Notes: a model not told the origin generated them from the sequence alone. A DNA stretch of 64,000 nt from Verrucomicrobiota bacterium (GCA_029573725.1 JAKQDQ010000181.1:310001-374000), one strand, 5' to 3'. Positions 26,109 through 36,537 are shown, counted from the first letter of the stretch. A program made the numbers and translations.

Positions 26109-27245
26109 ATGAAGACCAAGGTCACGCGATGTTGGTGGATGGCACTGTTCTGCCTCGGGAACAGCCTGCTCACCGGCGTGGCGGATGAACCGGCGCGCGA
26201 CAAGGGGGCGCCGATTATTTTTTCCGATTCCAGCGCGCCCACGGCGCGCCTGATGTCTTCCAATCTGAACGAGTTGCGAAAGCCGCAGGCGCCGCTGCGC
26301 CATTTCGAGTCGGATCTCAACCGGCCGCTGGATCTGTTCCGGTTCGATGGCCGTAATAATGTCATTGCGCCACATCGTCCAGTGACCCCACCGCGGCCGG
26401 TGGAGCGAAAATCCACCAAGCAACAATTGAATGAAGCGGTGGAAGATGCGTATTTGATGCAGGGGCTGGGCGGTGCCAAAAACCTGCGTGACGATGAACT
26501 TTTTGGGTTGGATGACAAGGACGCCGATCCTTACAAACCCGCACCGCGCAGAACCCTGGAGCGCTACTACGATCGGCTGGATCAGGCCCGTGCCGCGGTG
26601 ACCAATCAACCCAGCGAGGCGGCGTTAAGTTTCCGCGACGAGCCGGCGCTGGAACAATCCGCCAGCGGCCGCAAATTGGGGTCGCGGCAATTGAACGAGT
26701 CGCCCGCTCCCGTGGACGCCCCGCGCGGGCCCAATGCCTATTTGCCCGCCATCCGGTCCAGCGCGGAGGGAATATCCGCCAGACGGTTGGGCGAGAACAG
26801 CAGTTTCAACAATGGAGTCCAATCATCGTGGGGCGACACCTTCAGTCGTCCCCCCTCCCGGCTTTCCGAACGCGAAGCCCGCATGGAGAACTTCAAGCGC
26901 CTGCTGGAAGGCCCGCGATCGTTGGCGATCCCATCCCGGGCCAATCCCAATCCGGCCTACCATCAATCCGGATCTTATTCGTCCGGCGCGATCTCCTCCA
27001 GTGCCCCCACCGTGAGCAACCCGGGACCGTCCAGTCGGTCTCCAGGGAGTGGCTCAAACCTCACTCCGGCGGGGCCCCAGCAGGAATTTGTCAAATCGGG
27101 CAACTTGATGGGAGATCCGCTCAAACCGCAGGGATTGCCCGAGCTGAAAGCGCTGCCCGGTCTGCAGGATCCACAGCCCGTCATTTCGCCGCCGTTGCAA
27201 CACGCGCCGGTCCCCACCTTCAAAATTCCCAGGCGGCGTATTTGA
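26109..27245 (+). CDS. Exported low-complexity protein, unknown
   Basis: 378 residues. A Sec-type signal (LFCLGNSLLTGVADE) ends near residue 25. The mature part is rich in Pro, Ser, Arg and Asn without recognisable domains; a helical stretch lies near 100-130 (KSTKQQLNEAVEDAYLMQGLGG). The last 80 residues are Pro/Ser/Gly-rich and end in a basic KIPRRRI. It may be a disordered envelope protein. Gene structure is supported by the promoter and by codon-like composition, not by homology. Confidence 0.65.
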   Translation: MKTKVTRCWWMALFCLGNSLLTGVADEPARDKGAPIIFSDSSAPTARLMSSNLNELRKPQAPLRHFESDLNRPLDLFRFDGRNNVIAPHRPVTPPRPVERKSTKQQLNEAVEDAYLMQGLGGAKNLRDDELFGLDDKDADPYKPAPRRTLERYYDRLDQARAAVTNQPSEAALSFRDEPALEQSASGRKLGSRQLNESPAPVDAPRGPNAYLPAIRSSAEGISARRLGENSSFNNGVQSSWGDTFSRPPSRLSEREARMENFKRLLEGPRSLAIPSRANPNPAYHQSGSYSSGAISSSAPTVSNPGPSSRSPGSGSNLTPAGPQQEFVKSGNLMGDPLKPQGLPELKALPGLQDPQPVISPPLQHAPVPTFKIPRRRI

Positions 27246-27380
27246 ATGGAGTTCGGCTCCGTCCCCGGGTGCAGCCGGATGCGCTCCGGCCGGAGGCGTG
27301 CCCCCTCCCGAGTGAGATGTCCATCGGGAAAATTCTGAAAATAAAATTATGGCTCCGATTGCCGTGACGGGAGTGCTACG

Positions 27381-28172
27381 GTGAGCCACCTGATTTTGAA
27401 GTTGGATTCGTTTTCAATATGGCGTCGTGTCCGCCTCCGGTGGGGGCTGGCCATGGCGATGCTGGTTGCGGCGGTCCCGGGCCTGCCGACAGCGGCGGCA
27501 GCAGCGGAGGCGGTTTACACCGTCAAGGCCAAGGACACGCTCACCAGCATTGCCCGGCAGCATGGCGTTCCGGTGGCCGTCCTGGCCAAGCGCAACGGCC
27601 TGAATCTCAAGGAAGTGATTTACGTCGGGCAGCGGCTTAAGATCCCCGACACCGCTGCGCAATCGTCGCAAGCCTCCCCGCGCCTGCCGACGGCCGTTCA
27701 ACAGAGCATTACCGCCGCACCGGTGAAACCGGGTCGCTGGAAGTACATTGTCATTCATCACGCCGCCGTGGACCGCGGCACGGCCCAGGCACTGGATCGG
27801 TATCACCGGGAACAGCGGCACATGGAAAACGGACTGGCCTATCACTTTGTCATCGGCAATGGCAATGGCATGCGCGATGGCGAAATCGCCGTGGGCAACC
27901 GTTGGAGGCGGCAGCTGGACGGCGGTCATTTGCACAGTCCGGCGCAAAACCATGAGGCCATCGGCATCTGCCTGATCGGAAATTTCGATCAGACGTCACC
28001 GACCAAGTCGCAGATGCAAAGCCTGGAGGCCCTGATCCGGGCGTTGATGCGTCGTTGCCATCTGTCCGTGACTGCGGTGAAGACCCATCAACAGATCAAT
28101 GTGGTTTCCACCCGCTGCCCGGGCAGACACTTCCCGCTGCGCGAGCTTCTTGCCCGGCTGAAAAAGCCCTAG
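27381..28172 (+). CDS. Exported LysM N-acetylmuramoyl-L-alanine amidase
   Basis: Cleaves the amide bond between the glycan strand and stem peptide of peptidoglycan. 263 residues from GTG 27381: signal segment to about 43, one LysM domain (45-88, YTVKAKDTLTSIARQHG), then an amidase_2/PGRP fold (about 118-260) with zinc-ligand candidates in VIHHAAVD and in STRCPGRHFP, and NHEAIGICLIGNFD in the core. Typical murein remodelling enzyme. Converges on ychF with 5 bases between stops. Confidence 0.88.
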   Translation: MSHLILKLDSFSIWRRVRLRWGLAMAMLVAAVPGLPTAAAAAEAVYTVKAKDTLTSIARQHGVPVAVLAKRNGLNLKEVIYVGQRLKIPDTAAQSSQASPRLPTAVQQSITAAPVKPGRWKYIVIHHAAVDRGTAQALDRYHREQRHMENGLAYHFVIGNGNGMRDGEIAVGNRWRRQLDGGHLHSPAQNHEAIGICLIGNFDQTSPTKSQMQSLEALIRALMRRCHLSVTAVKTHQQINVVSTRCPGRHFPLRELLARLKKP

Positions 28173-28177
28173 CGGGG

Positions 28178-29281
<1,104 letters not shown>

Positions 29282-29284
29282 AAA

Positions 29285-30472
29285 TCATTTGTTTCCGGCG
29301 GTGGCAAGCGCGTGGCGGAGCAGCGCTTTGAACTCGTTGATGCCCTCGCCGAACGCGGCGGCCATGGGCAGCACCGGTGTTTTTTTAATCCGGCGTTTGA
29401 ACCTGGGCAGGTTCGTGACGGCGTCGGGCTCGTCCATCTTGTTGGCCACGACATATCGCGGCTTCGCCAGCAACTGCGGATTGTAGTGTTCCAGTTCATT
29501 CAACAGTTGCCGATAATCCTCCCACGGGGCACGGTTATCCGTGCCGGCCATGTCGAGCAGGATCACCAGAATTTTGCACCGGGTGATATGCCGGAGAAAC
29601 GCGTGGCCCAGGCCCACATTCCGATGTGCGCCCGCAATCAGGCCCGGCACGTCGCAAACCGTGAGCCGGCGGTAATCGGGATATTCCACGATTCCGATTT
29701 GCGGATGCAGGGTGGTGAAGGGATAGGGGGCAATTTTGGGGCGGGCGCGGGAGATCGCCGTGAGCAGCGTGGATTTGCCTGCGTTGGGGTAGCCCACCAG
29801 GCCGACGTCCGCCATGAGGCGCAGCTCAAAAAGATAATGGCCCTCGGTGCCGGGTTCGCCCGGTTGCGCAAAACGCGGCGTCTGTCGCACCGCAGTGGCG
29901 AAATTCCGGTTGCCCAGACCGCCCCGACCGCCCTGGCACAGGACGAACTGCTGTCCGTGTTCTGTCAAGTCGGCGATCCGCTCGCCCTTCGTGGCGTCCA
30001 CGACTTGCTCCGGTGCCGGTTCGACCTGGGTCAGATCGTATTCCAATGCTCGCGCGCTCCCGGACCGGCGCAACACCGGTCGCGGTTGAACGCTGGATGT
30101 CAACGCTGCGGCTGCCTCATCCCGTTCCGGTGCAGCGGGAGTGGTGGCGGCGGATTCCGCTGGTGGATGGGCTGGCGGCAACTGCCACACCAGCGTGCCG
30201 CAGGGGACCTTGATGATCAAATCCTTGCCGGCGCGACCGTCCATGCCCTTGCCTTTGCCCGCTTCCCCGTTTTCGGCAATCAAGCGGGGAACGTAATACT
30301 GGGCGACCAGATTGTTCAGGTCATGATCCGCCTGTAGAATTACACTGCCGCCGCGTCCGCCGTTGCCTCCGCTCGGTCCGCCTTTGGGCCGGTACGCTTC
30401 GCGATGAAAGGCCACGCAACCGGGGCCGCCGTGGCCGGCCCGCGCATAGATTTTGATTTCATCAATAAACAT
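29285..30472 (-). CDS. obg: GTPase Obg/CgtA with an internal insertion
   Basis: Ribosome-assembly GTPase. 395 residues from ATG 30472 (MFIDEIKIYARAGHGGPGC). The glycine-rich Obg fold spans 1-200 and is interrupted at about 97-163 by a Pro/Ala/Thr-rich stretch of some 60 residues where most homologues have a short loop. The G domain follows: GYPNAGKST (227-235), DVPGLIAGAH, NKMDEP. No C-terminal OCT domain is present, as in many shorter Obg proteins. Upstream rpmA is separated by an intrinsic terminator. Confidence 0.95.
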   Translation of the reverse strand: MFIDEIKIYARAGHGGPGCVAFHREAYRPKGGPSGGNGGRGGSVILQADHDLNNLVAQYYVPRLIAENGEAGKGKGMDGRAGKDLIIKVPCGTLVWQLPPAHPPAESAATTPAAPERDEAAAALTSSVQPRPVLRRSGSARALEYDLTQVEPAPEQVVDATKGERIADLTEHGQQFVLCQGGRGGLGNRNFATAVRQTPRFAQPGEPGTEGHYLFELRLMADVGLVGYPNAGKSTLLTAISRARPKIAPYPFTTLHPQIGIVEYPDYRRLTVCDVPGLIAGAHRNVGLGHAFLRHITRCKILVILLDMAGTDNRAPWEDYRQLLNELEHYNPQLLAKPRYVVANKMDEPDAVTNLPRFKRRIKKTPVLPMAAAFGEGINEFKALLRHALATAGNK

Positions 30473-30563
30473 CCTGGGAAAACTCCGGGTGCTTGCGTAT
30501 TTGATTCGGCCGGGAATTGAACCGGCTGGTCCATCCACCGGGGCCCGCTCATTGTTGAGGGGG

Positions 30564-30595
30564 AAAACAAAAAAGGCGAGGCGTGGGCCTCGCCT
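30564..30595 (-). terminator. Intrinsic terminator after rpmA
   Basis: Minus-strand stem AGGCGAGGC / GCCTCGCCT (9 bp, 4-base loop, 30574-30595) immediately followed by TTTTTTGTTTT. Complete Rho-independent terminator lying 19 bases after the rpmA stop, before obg. Confidence 0.85.
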
Positions 30596-30613
30596 GAACA
30601 TTTTTTCGCGACG

Positions 30614-30886
30614 TCAACCTTGCCGGGACACGGCGTTTTCGGGCGGGGTCACGACGTTGACGCGGCGTCCCCCCTTGTCAAATCGAACCTGTCCGTCTTT
30701 GAGTGCGAACAGGGTCCAATCCCGGCCCGTGCTCACGTTGGTGCCGGCAATCCATTTCGAGCCGCGCTGCCGCACGAGAATGCTTCCCGCCCGGACAACT
30801 TCGCCGCCAAATTCTTTCACCCCCAGCCGTTTGCTGATGCTGTCGCGTCCGTTCTTGACGCTGCCTTGACCTTTCTTATGTGCCAT
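30614..30886 (-). CDS. rpmA: 50S ribosomal protein L27
   Basis: 90 residues: [20 protein letters not shown] at the N-terminus, SILVRQRG and [12 protein letters not shown] are family landmarks. Begins directly with MAHKKG and lacks the cleavable Firmicutes-type extension. Part of rplU-rpmA; a terminator follows. Confidence 0.97.
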   Translation of the reverse strand: MAHKKGQGSVKNGRDSISKRLGVKEFGGEVVRAGSILVRQRGSKWIAGTNVSTGRDWTLFALKDGQVRFDKGGRRVNVVTPPENAVSRQG

Positions 30887-30925
30887 AACTCAGTTCCTCG
30901 TTGCCATGCCTGATCGTCCCGCAGG

Positions 30926-31240
30926 TCAGGCGTTGATGGACTTCACCTTGACGATGGTTAATTCCTGCCGGTGTCCGATGGTTTTATGATAACCCTTGCG
31001 GCGCTTCATCTTGAAAGTGAGCTTTTTCTCCCCGCGCACATGCTTTACGACGTCGGCCTCCACCGTGGCGCCGGCGACCACCGGCGTGCCAATGGTCACT
31101 TTGCCGTCGTTGTTGACCAGCAACACTCGGTCAAAAGTTACGGGTTGTCCCGCCTCAACCGCCAGACGTTCGATCTCCAATGTATCGCCCGTGCTGACAC
31201 GGTACTGTTTGCTTCCGGTCTCCAAAATGCAGTAGCTCAC
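30926..31240 (-). CDS. rplU: 50S ribosomal protein L21
   Basis: 104 residues from GTG 31240, reading SYCILETGSKQYRVSTGD, with RVLLVNNDGK and the basic C-terminal FKMKRRKGYHKTIGHRQ. A GAGG ribosome binding site 8 bases upstream decides for GTG over the TTG two codons earlier. First gene of the rplU-rpmA unit. Confidence 0.95.
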   Translation of the reverse strand: MSYCILETGSKQYRVSTGDTLEIERLAVEAGQPVTFDRVLLVNNDGKVTIGTPVVAGATVEADVVKHVRGEKKLTFKMKRRKGYHKTIGHRQELTIVKVKSINA

Positions 31241-31285
31241 AATCAATCCTCAAGAACCCCTCCTCGACATCGAAAAGGGAAACGC

Positions 31286-31313
31286 ATTCTAAGGCAATTC
31301 AGGCGTCTGGCAA
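31286..31313 (-). promoter_or_regulatory. Likely rplU-rpmA promoter
   Basis: On the minus strand TTGCCA, 16-base spacer, TAGAAT; leader about 40 bases with GAGG before the GTG. Best sigma70-like match in the window for a conventional leadered mRNA. Confidence 0.65.
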
Positions 31314-31468
31314 TACAAATTATCTGGCGAAAACCACGCGATTTCGCGCTGGACGCGAGGTGTGGCCGTGAAAACGCGGGTTTCCGGATCAAATCCCGAA
31401 AGGGCTGGCCCACGAGGCGCAAAAACCACGCCGTCCGGCCGCAAAAACGGGGTGACCAGCCGGTCCAC
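31289..31468 (-). CDS. Possible small protein downstream of DUF2945 gene
   Basis: 59 codons from GTG 31468, beginning DRLVTPFLRPDGVVFAPRG and ending NLYCQTPELP. It starts 16 bases after the stop of the DUF2945 gene and shows plausible protein composition, but there is no ribosome binding site and no family I know. It overlaps the rplU promoter. It may be the end of a decayed gene. Confidence 0.25.
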   Translation of the reverse strand: MDRLVTPFLRPDGVVFAPRGPALSGFDPETRVFTATPRVQREIAWFSPDNLYCQTPELP

Positions 31469-31484
31469 GAAACCGTCGGCGTGC

Positions 31485-31700
31485 TTAATCCGGAAGCTTG
31501 GTGAGGGCCGACCCCTTGTGCAGGGCGATGTGGTCCGTCTTATCGCTTTGAATCTCATATTGCGGCGCAGCGGGCGTGGCGTGATGCGTGTAGCCTTTGT
31601 AGCTGACGTTGCGCGTATGCACCCTGATGATGCGTCCCCGCACCCGCCCGGCTTCCGAGTTCCAACTGACATGGTCTCCAACTTGAAATGATGGTGGCAT
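31485..31700 (-). CDS. DUF2945 (hypervirulence-associated TUDOR-like) protein
   Basis: 71 residues: FQVGDHVSWNSEAGRVRGRIIRVHT, then YEIQSDKTDHIALHKGSAL. This matches the small TUDOR-like DUF2945 family, whose molecular role is not settled. ATG 31700 is preceded by CGGAG. Complete. Confidence 0.85.
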   Translation of the reverse strand: MPPSFQVGDHVSWNSEAGRVRGRIIRVHTRNVSYKGYTHHATPAAPQYEIQSDKTDHIALHKGSALTKLPD

Positions 31701-31847
31701 GATCGCTCCGTGGTTAAACCGGCGGAAACAAGATAGTCCAGGTTGTGCAATTGGCCAGAAGGCCGGGCCGGGCGGGCGGCGGCCGCAGGGGTTGGGATTT
31801 CACCTGGTTAGGTTGCCGGCCGTTGTCCGGCGAACCGGATGAGGCCC

Positions 31848-32534
31848 TCACCTTCGGTGGCGGCAAATTTCCCGGGCCGAAAGTTCGCGCAAATCGGAAA
31901 TCAGCCAGTCGGGCTGATGCTGCTCCAGTGCTTCCCGCGTGGCTCCACCTGTGGCTACTGCCAGCACGTGCGCGCCAATGGCCCGCCCGCATTTGATGTC
32001 CAGGGGGGTGTCGCCAATCACCAGCACTTCCGCACCGCGCAAGGGGCGGCCCAGGAATTGCGCCCCCCGCCGGTGCGCGGCGCGCGCAATGTCGTCGCGT
32101 TCTTCGTGGTCGTCGGCAAACGCCCCGAGGACAAACTCCGACCATAAATTGAAATGGCGCAGTTTGATTTCCGCGCCAAGCTGGATGTTGCCCGTCAGCA
32201 ACCCCAGCGTGGGGGCATCGGGCAGGGCTTGCAGGGCGCGGATCAGCTCCCAGACGCCCGGGCAGGTGGCGGTCTCGCTTTGGGGGAGCAGGTGGTCCAG
32301 CCAGAAAACGTAATGTTCGAAAAAACGCGTGAAGTGTTCCGCCGCCGGGGTGATTCCGTTCAGGTGAAAAAATTTACGGACCAGGGCGGTATCCGTTCCT
32401 CCGGCAAAGCGCATGTGTTCCAGGCCCTGCGTGAGGCCAAACTCGGTCGCGAAGGTTTTGGCGAAAGCTTTAACGCCGGCCCCGCCGGTGTGAACCAGCG
32501 TGCCGTCAATGTCGAAAAGCACCAGCTTGATCAT
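31848..32534 (-). CDS. HAD-superfamily phosphatase, phosphoglycolate-phosphatase-like
   Basis: 228 residues from ATG 32534. Motif I FDIDGTLVHTGG (6-17), motif II LLTGN, motif III/IV VIGDTPLDIKCG. The helical cap near 15-90 is like Gph/PGMB phosphatases. Substrate cannot be named. ATG overlaps the fabD TGA by ATGA, so translation is coupled to fabD; a housekeeping role in metabolite repair is possible. Confidence 0.85.
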   Translation of the reverse strand: MIKLVLFDIDGTLVHTGGAGVKAFAKTFATEFGLTQGLEHMRFAGGTDTALVRKFFHLNGITPAAEHFTRFFEHYVFWLDHLLPQSETATCPGVWELIRALQALPDAPTLGLLTGNIQLGAEIKLRHFNLWSEFVLGAFADDHEERDDIARAAHRRGAQFLGRPLRGAEVLVIGDTPLDIKCGRAIGAHVLAVATGGATREALEQHQPDWLISDLRELSAREICRHRR

Positions 32535-33460
32535 TGGCGCAAGGCCTGGACCGTGGCTTCCAAACTGGCCGCATCCGCAACAGTCAACAGTTGCGCCTCC
32601 TTGTGGATGCGCTTCATGAAACCGGACAGTGCCGTGCCCGGGCCCAGCTCGATGAACCGGGTGAACCCCTGCGCGATCAGATAACGCATGGACTCCTCCC
32701 AACGCACGGAAGCGGTCACCTGTTCAATCAGGCGGCTCGCGATTTGCGCCGGCGTCGTGTGCGGCTGCGCCGTGACGTTGGAGATCACCGGCACTGATGG
32801 TGCGGAAAGGGTGATGCGCTCGAGTTCGGCCTGTAATTTGGGTTGCGCGCTGGCCATCAGCGGCGAGTGATACGCACCCGCCACGGATAAGGGAATGGCG
32901 CGCTTCGCGCCCTTGGCCCTGGCCAGCTCACAGGCCGGCCCGATGCGATCCGCCGCGCCGGAAATCACGATCTGACCCGGGCAGTTCAGATTGGCGAGAG
33001 TTACCCCCGCTTCCGTGCAGGCGTCACGGGTGGCCGCTTCGTCCAGGCCGATGATGGCCGCCATGCCGCCCTGCGTCGCTTCGCAGGCTGCCTGCATGAA
33101 CCGGCCGCGTTGCCGCACGACCCGCAAGCCGTCGGCAAAGTCCAGACTCCCCGCCGCCGTCAGCGCGGTGAATTCGCCGAGCGACAAACCGGCGGCGGCG
33201 GCAAACTCGAACCCCGGGACGTGTTCCTTGAGCAGCTCGAATGCAACCCAACTCACGAGGAAAATCCCGGGTTGCGCATTTTCGGTCTTGGTCAATTCCG
33301 CTTCCGGTCCCGCGAAGCAGATGTGCGTTAAATCGTAGCCCAGCGCGGCGTTGGCGCGATCAAACCACGCCCGGGCCGAGGGAAAGGTTTCGGCCCAGCC
33401 CCGGCCCATGCCCACCGTCTGCGCCCCCTGTCCCGCAAATAATAAAGCCGTCTTGTGCAT
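32531..33460 (-). CDS. fabD: Malonyl-CoA:ACP transacylase
   Basis: Loads malonate on acyl carrier protein for fatty-acid elongation. 309 residues: FAGQGAQTVGMG (8-19), AGLSLGEFTA with the nucleophilic serine, and GAYHSPLM with the catalytic histidine. Complete. No other fab gene is adjacent; fabG lies about 9 kb away at 42551. The downstream HAD gene overlaps by 4 bases. Confidence 0.95.
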   Translation of the reverse strand: MHKTALLFAGQGAQTVGMGRGWAETFPSARAWFDRANAALGYDLTHICFAGPEAELTKTENAQPGIFLVSWVAFELLKEHVPGFEFAAAAGLSLGEFTALTAAGSLDFADGLRVVRQRGRFMQAACEATQGGMAAIIGLDEAATRDACTEAGVTLANLNCPGQIVISGAADRIGPACELARAKGAKRAIPLSVAGAYHSPLMASAQPKLQAELERITLSAPSVPVISNVTAQPHTTPAQIASRLIEQVTASVRWEESMRYLIAQGFTRFIELGPGTALSGFMKRIHKEAQLLTVADAASLEATVQALRQ

Positions 33461-33561
33461 ACAATCGGACGGGCATTAAACACCATTGGCGGGGGCAGTT
33501 AAAGGCGGGAGTTGATTCATGGCTGGATTCGGCGCGGACGATGCCTTAGCCTGCCCGGACT

Positions 33562-34708
33562 ATGTTCGACACGGTTAAAATCTCCCTGGAGACCGCGGCA
33601 CAGAAACTCACGCATCTGCGGAGGTTTCTTTGACGTCGCCGCTCTGCAGCAGCGCCAGGGCGAGCTTGAGGCACTCATGGCGGGGGAGACGTTTTGGGAT
33701 GACCGGGATCAGGCCCAGAAGCTGATTGATGAAGGCAGTTCGATCCGCGGCAAGATCGAACCACTGCTCACGGCGGAAAAACAGCTGGCCGACTTCCGGG
33801 TGATGCTCGAACTGGGGGAAGCCGAACCGGTCGGGGCGCAGTCCGGGGTGGAGCGGGAACTGGAGCGGGACCTGGGGAAATTTCTGCAGGAACTGGACGC
33901 GTTTGAACTGCGCGTTTTTCTCACCGGGCCGCACGATCGGAGCAACTGTTTTCTGAGCATCAACGCCGGCGCGGGCGGCACGGAGGCATGCGATTGGGCG
34001 GGCATGCTGATGCGCATGTACCAACGCTGGGCCGAAGGGCGCGGCTGGACGGTGGAGGTGGAGGATGCGCTGCCGGGTGAGGGCGCGGGCATCAAGAGCG
34101 TCACGCTGATCATCCGGGGCGAAAATGCCTACGGGTTTTGTAAAGCGGAACGCGGGGTGCACCGGCTGGTGCGGATTTCGCCCTTCGACGCGAACAAACG
34201 CCGGCACACCAGTTTCGCCAGTGTGGATACCATCGCCGAAATTGAGGAGACCTCCGCCGAGATTGTCATTCCTCCGGCCGAATTGCGCGTGGATACGTTT
34301 CGCTCCGGGGGCAAGGGCGGGCAGAACGTCAACAAGGTGGAAACCGCCGTGCGCATCACGCACCTGCCGACCGGATTGATCGCCGCGTCACAAAGCCAGC
34401 GTTCCCAGCACCAGAACCGGGCCACCGCCATGCGCATGTTGATTTCGAAAATCTACGCCCAACGCGTGGACGCACAGAAGGCCGAGATGGAGCGCTTTTA
34501 CGGCGAGAAGGGCAGCGTTTCCTGGGGCAACCAAATCCGCAGCTACGTGTTGCAACCGTACCGCATGGTCAAGGATTTGCGGACCGGTGTGGAAACCAGC
34601 GACGTGCAGGGCGTGATGGATGGCGATCTGGATCGTTTCGTGAACGGCTGGTTGCGTGCCGGTCAGCCGCTCAAGCGGATGCAGGGCGTGAAGGACGACG
34701 AAGAGTGA
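33562..34708 (+). CDS. prfB: Peptide chain release factor 2, expressed by programmed +1 frameshift
   Basis: Reads UGA and UAA stop codons and releases peptides. The first 23 codons from ATG 33562 (MFDTVKISLETAAQKLTHLR...) end at CTT TGA (33628-33633). A +1 shift gives L-DVAALQQRQGELEAL and continues to the stop at 34708, a protein of about 381 residues. GGQ motif lies in SGGKGGQNVNKVETAVR, and HTSFASV and the SPF-like anticodon region are present. RF2 abundance autoregulates this shift. The stop overlaps the trpC GTG. Confidence 0.95.
33619..33634 (+). promoter_or_regulatory. RF2 recoding site
   Basis: An internal Shine-Dalgarno-like GGAGG stands three bases before the slippery CTT, followed by TGA C. 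This is the same order and spacing as the E. coli prfB signal. The C after TGA weakens termination and favours shifting. Confidence 0.93.
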
Positions 34709-35514
34709 ACATTCTCGACACCATTGTTGAACAGAAAAAACGCGAAGTCGCAAAACTGCCGGAACGGCTGATCGCGGCGGGCGATTTGCGGGACGCGATG
34801 CTGGAACACGGCGAACGCCGGGATTTCCTGGCCGCCTTGCGCCGGCCGCGCGCGGGTGACGTGGCGTTGATTGCCGAGGTGAAAAAGGCGTCACCCTCCA
34901 AAGGGATCATCTGCGAGAACTTCGATCCGGTGCGCATTGCCCGGGAATACACGGCGGCGGGCGCCAGCTGCCTGTCCGTGCTGACGGATGAAAGGTTTTT
35001 CCAGGGGTCGCTCGATTATCTCCGCCAGATCCGGGAGGCGGTGCCGCTCCCGCTGTTGCGCAAGGATTTCATCATTGATGAGCGGCAGATTCTGGAGGCC
35101 ATCGAGTGGGGTGCGGACGCCATTCTGCTGATCGTGGCCATCCTGGATGAGGCGCGGTTGAAAAAATTCCACGCGCTCGCCCGCGAAGCCGGGCTGGCCG
35201 CGCTGGTGGAAGTGCATGACGAGGCGGAACTGAATCGTGCCCTGGCCATCGGCGCGGAGTTGATCGGCGTGAACAATCGCGATTTGAAGACATTCAACGT
35301 GGACCTGGCCACCACCGAGCGGCTGGCTGCAAAGCTGTTCGTGTCGTCCGACACGTCTCACGCTGCGCTATTGGTCGCGGAGAGCGGCATCTGCACCCGT
35401 GCGGATGTCCAACGCCTCAAGGCCTGCGGTGCGGGCGCCATTCTGGTTGGCGAAAGCCTGATGCGTGGCGACGATATTGCGGCGCAGATTCAGGCGTTGC
35501 TAACCGCAAAATAA
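34705..35514 (+). CDS. trpC: Indole-3-glycerol phosphate synthase
   Basis: Closes the indole ring in tryptophan synthesis. 269 residues from GTG 34705, which overlaps the prfB TGA by 4 bases. TIM-barrel landmarks: ALIAEVKKASPSKG (catalytic lysine and loop), LPLLRKDFIIDE, GVNNRDLKTF, VAESGI and GAGAILVGESLM. No other trp gene is adjacent. A hairpin follows the stop. Confidence 0.96.
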   Translation: MNILDTIVEQKKREVAKLPERLIAAGDLRDAMLEHGERRDFLAALRRPRAGDVALIAEVKKASPSKGIICENFDPVRIAREYTAAGASCLSVLTDERFFQGSLDYLRQIREAVPLPLLRKDFIIDERQILEAIEWGADAILLIVAILDEARLKKFHALAREAGLAALVEVHDEAELNRALAIGAELIGVNNRDLKTFNVDLATTERLAAKLFVSSDTSHAALLVAESGICTRADVQRLKACGAGAILVGESLMRGDDIAAQIQALLTAK

Positions 35515-35515
35515 A

Positions 35516-35543
35516 AACCGCCCGGAATTTCTCCCGAGCGGTT
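35516..35543. terminator. Hairpin between trpC and the convergent PEP-CTERM gene
   Basis: AACCGC ... GCGGTT stem extended by CGG/CCG across one mismatch, loop AATTTCTC. An A-run precedes it (minus-strand T-run), so it suits the leftward PEP-CTERM gene, whose stop is 23 bases away. Confidence 0.55.
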
Positions 35544-35565
35544 GAAGTAACCTGAATTGGAATTC

Positions 35566-36537
35566 TTACTTGCGGCGGCGCGCAAACAGCGCCAGCGCTC
35601 CCAGGCCGGCCAAGGCCAGGCTGGACGGCTCCGGCACGGCGGTAACCACGATGTTGTCAAACAGGCCGAACAACACATCGTTGCCGGTGAGGTCGGTGGT
35701 GCTGCCATTGATATCGAATTGGTTGAAGAGAATGTTAGCACCGCCAAGCGTTCCGGCGGCGGATGTATCCACCGTCGCTATCAGCAATCCATCCACTTTC
35801 CAGGTAACGGCACCGTTAACATTCGCAATTTCCACGTCCCGCCAAGCCCAACCAAGCGTTCCGGCCGCAGTAGCCCCCGTTTGGCCCGGGTAAAGCGCTA
35901 CTTGCCCGGCTGGAGCGGTCTCCCCACCGAACTGGCTATAGTAAGCGGCAGTGTTATTTTGGCTTCCGGCCGCAAAAACTCCGGAAGCGGCTGTGTAGCC
36001 GCTTTGCGCTGCAGGTGCGTAGGCACGATAGTCAGTCGCGACACCGCCTTCACCGCTGCCGCCAAAAAAGATGCTGTCCACCGTACCGCCTGCGATTTGC
36101 GAGGAGGTGCCAGCGGTGCCGATGCCGGCACCGGTGATTTGCGTCGAACCAGCGCCTCCGCCTGGCGCCGGGCCGATGAAGTTCAGCCACATGTCAAAGC
36201 GCAAGATATAATCGCCCGTAAAGCTTTGACCAATCGGTGACACACTGACGCCCGCAGGGAAAGTCGCAGTGCCAAAACCAAACTGGTTCGCCCGCAGCCG
36301 CAGGCCATACGTGCCGTCGGACACGCCCGAATTGGGGGCTTGGGGAATACCGACCGAGCTGTAGTCGAAGAAGAAGTTGGCGTCCGAGCCGAGGCCTAAC
36401 GTGTTCACGTTCCAGTTCGCCGTGGTGTCAGTTTCAAAATTTTGACTCCACAAGGTTTGCGCATTTACGGTGGTTGTGGGGACAAATGCCATTGCCGTGA
36501 CCCCGCATACAACAGGTATTACAGAACTTATCTTCAT
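35566..36537 (-). CDS. PEP-CTERM exported protein
   Basis: 323 residues: Sec signal to about 27 (TTTVNA), a Gly/Ala/Thr/Ser-rich beta-strand-rich body with the jelly-roll-like opening LWSQNFETDTTANW, and a C-terminal VPEPSSLALAGLGALALFARRRK sorting tail. The PEP-CTERM tail is recognised by exosortase EpsH, which is not in the window. Surface or exopolysaccharide association is the usual context. Function of the body is unknown. Confidence 0.9.
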   Translation of the reverse strand: MKISSVIPVVCGVTAMAFVPTTTVNAQTLWSQNFETDTTANWNVNTLGLGSDANFFFDYSSVGIPQAPNSGVSDGTYGLRLRANQFGFGTATFPAGVSVSPIGQSFTGDYILRFDMWLNFIGPAPGGGAGSTQITGAGIGTAGTSSQIAGGTVDSIFFGGSGEGGVATDYRAYAPAAQSGYTAASGVFAAGSQNNTAAYYSQFGGETAPAGQVALYPGQTGATAAGTLGWAWRDVEIANVNGAVTWKVDGLLIATVDTSAAGTLGGANILFNQFDINGSTTDLTGNDVLFGLFDNIVVTAVPEPSSLALAGLGALALFARRRK

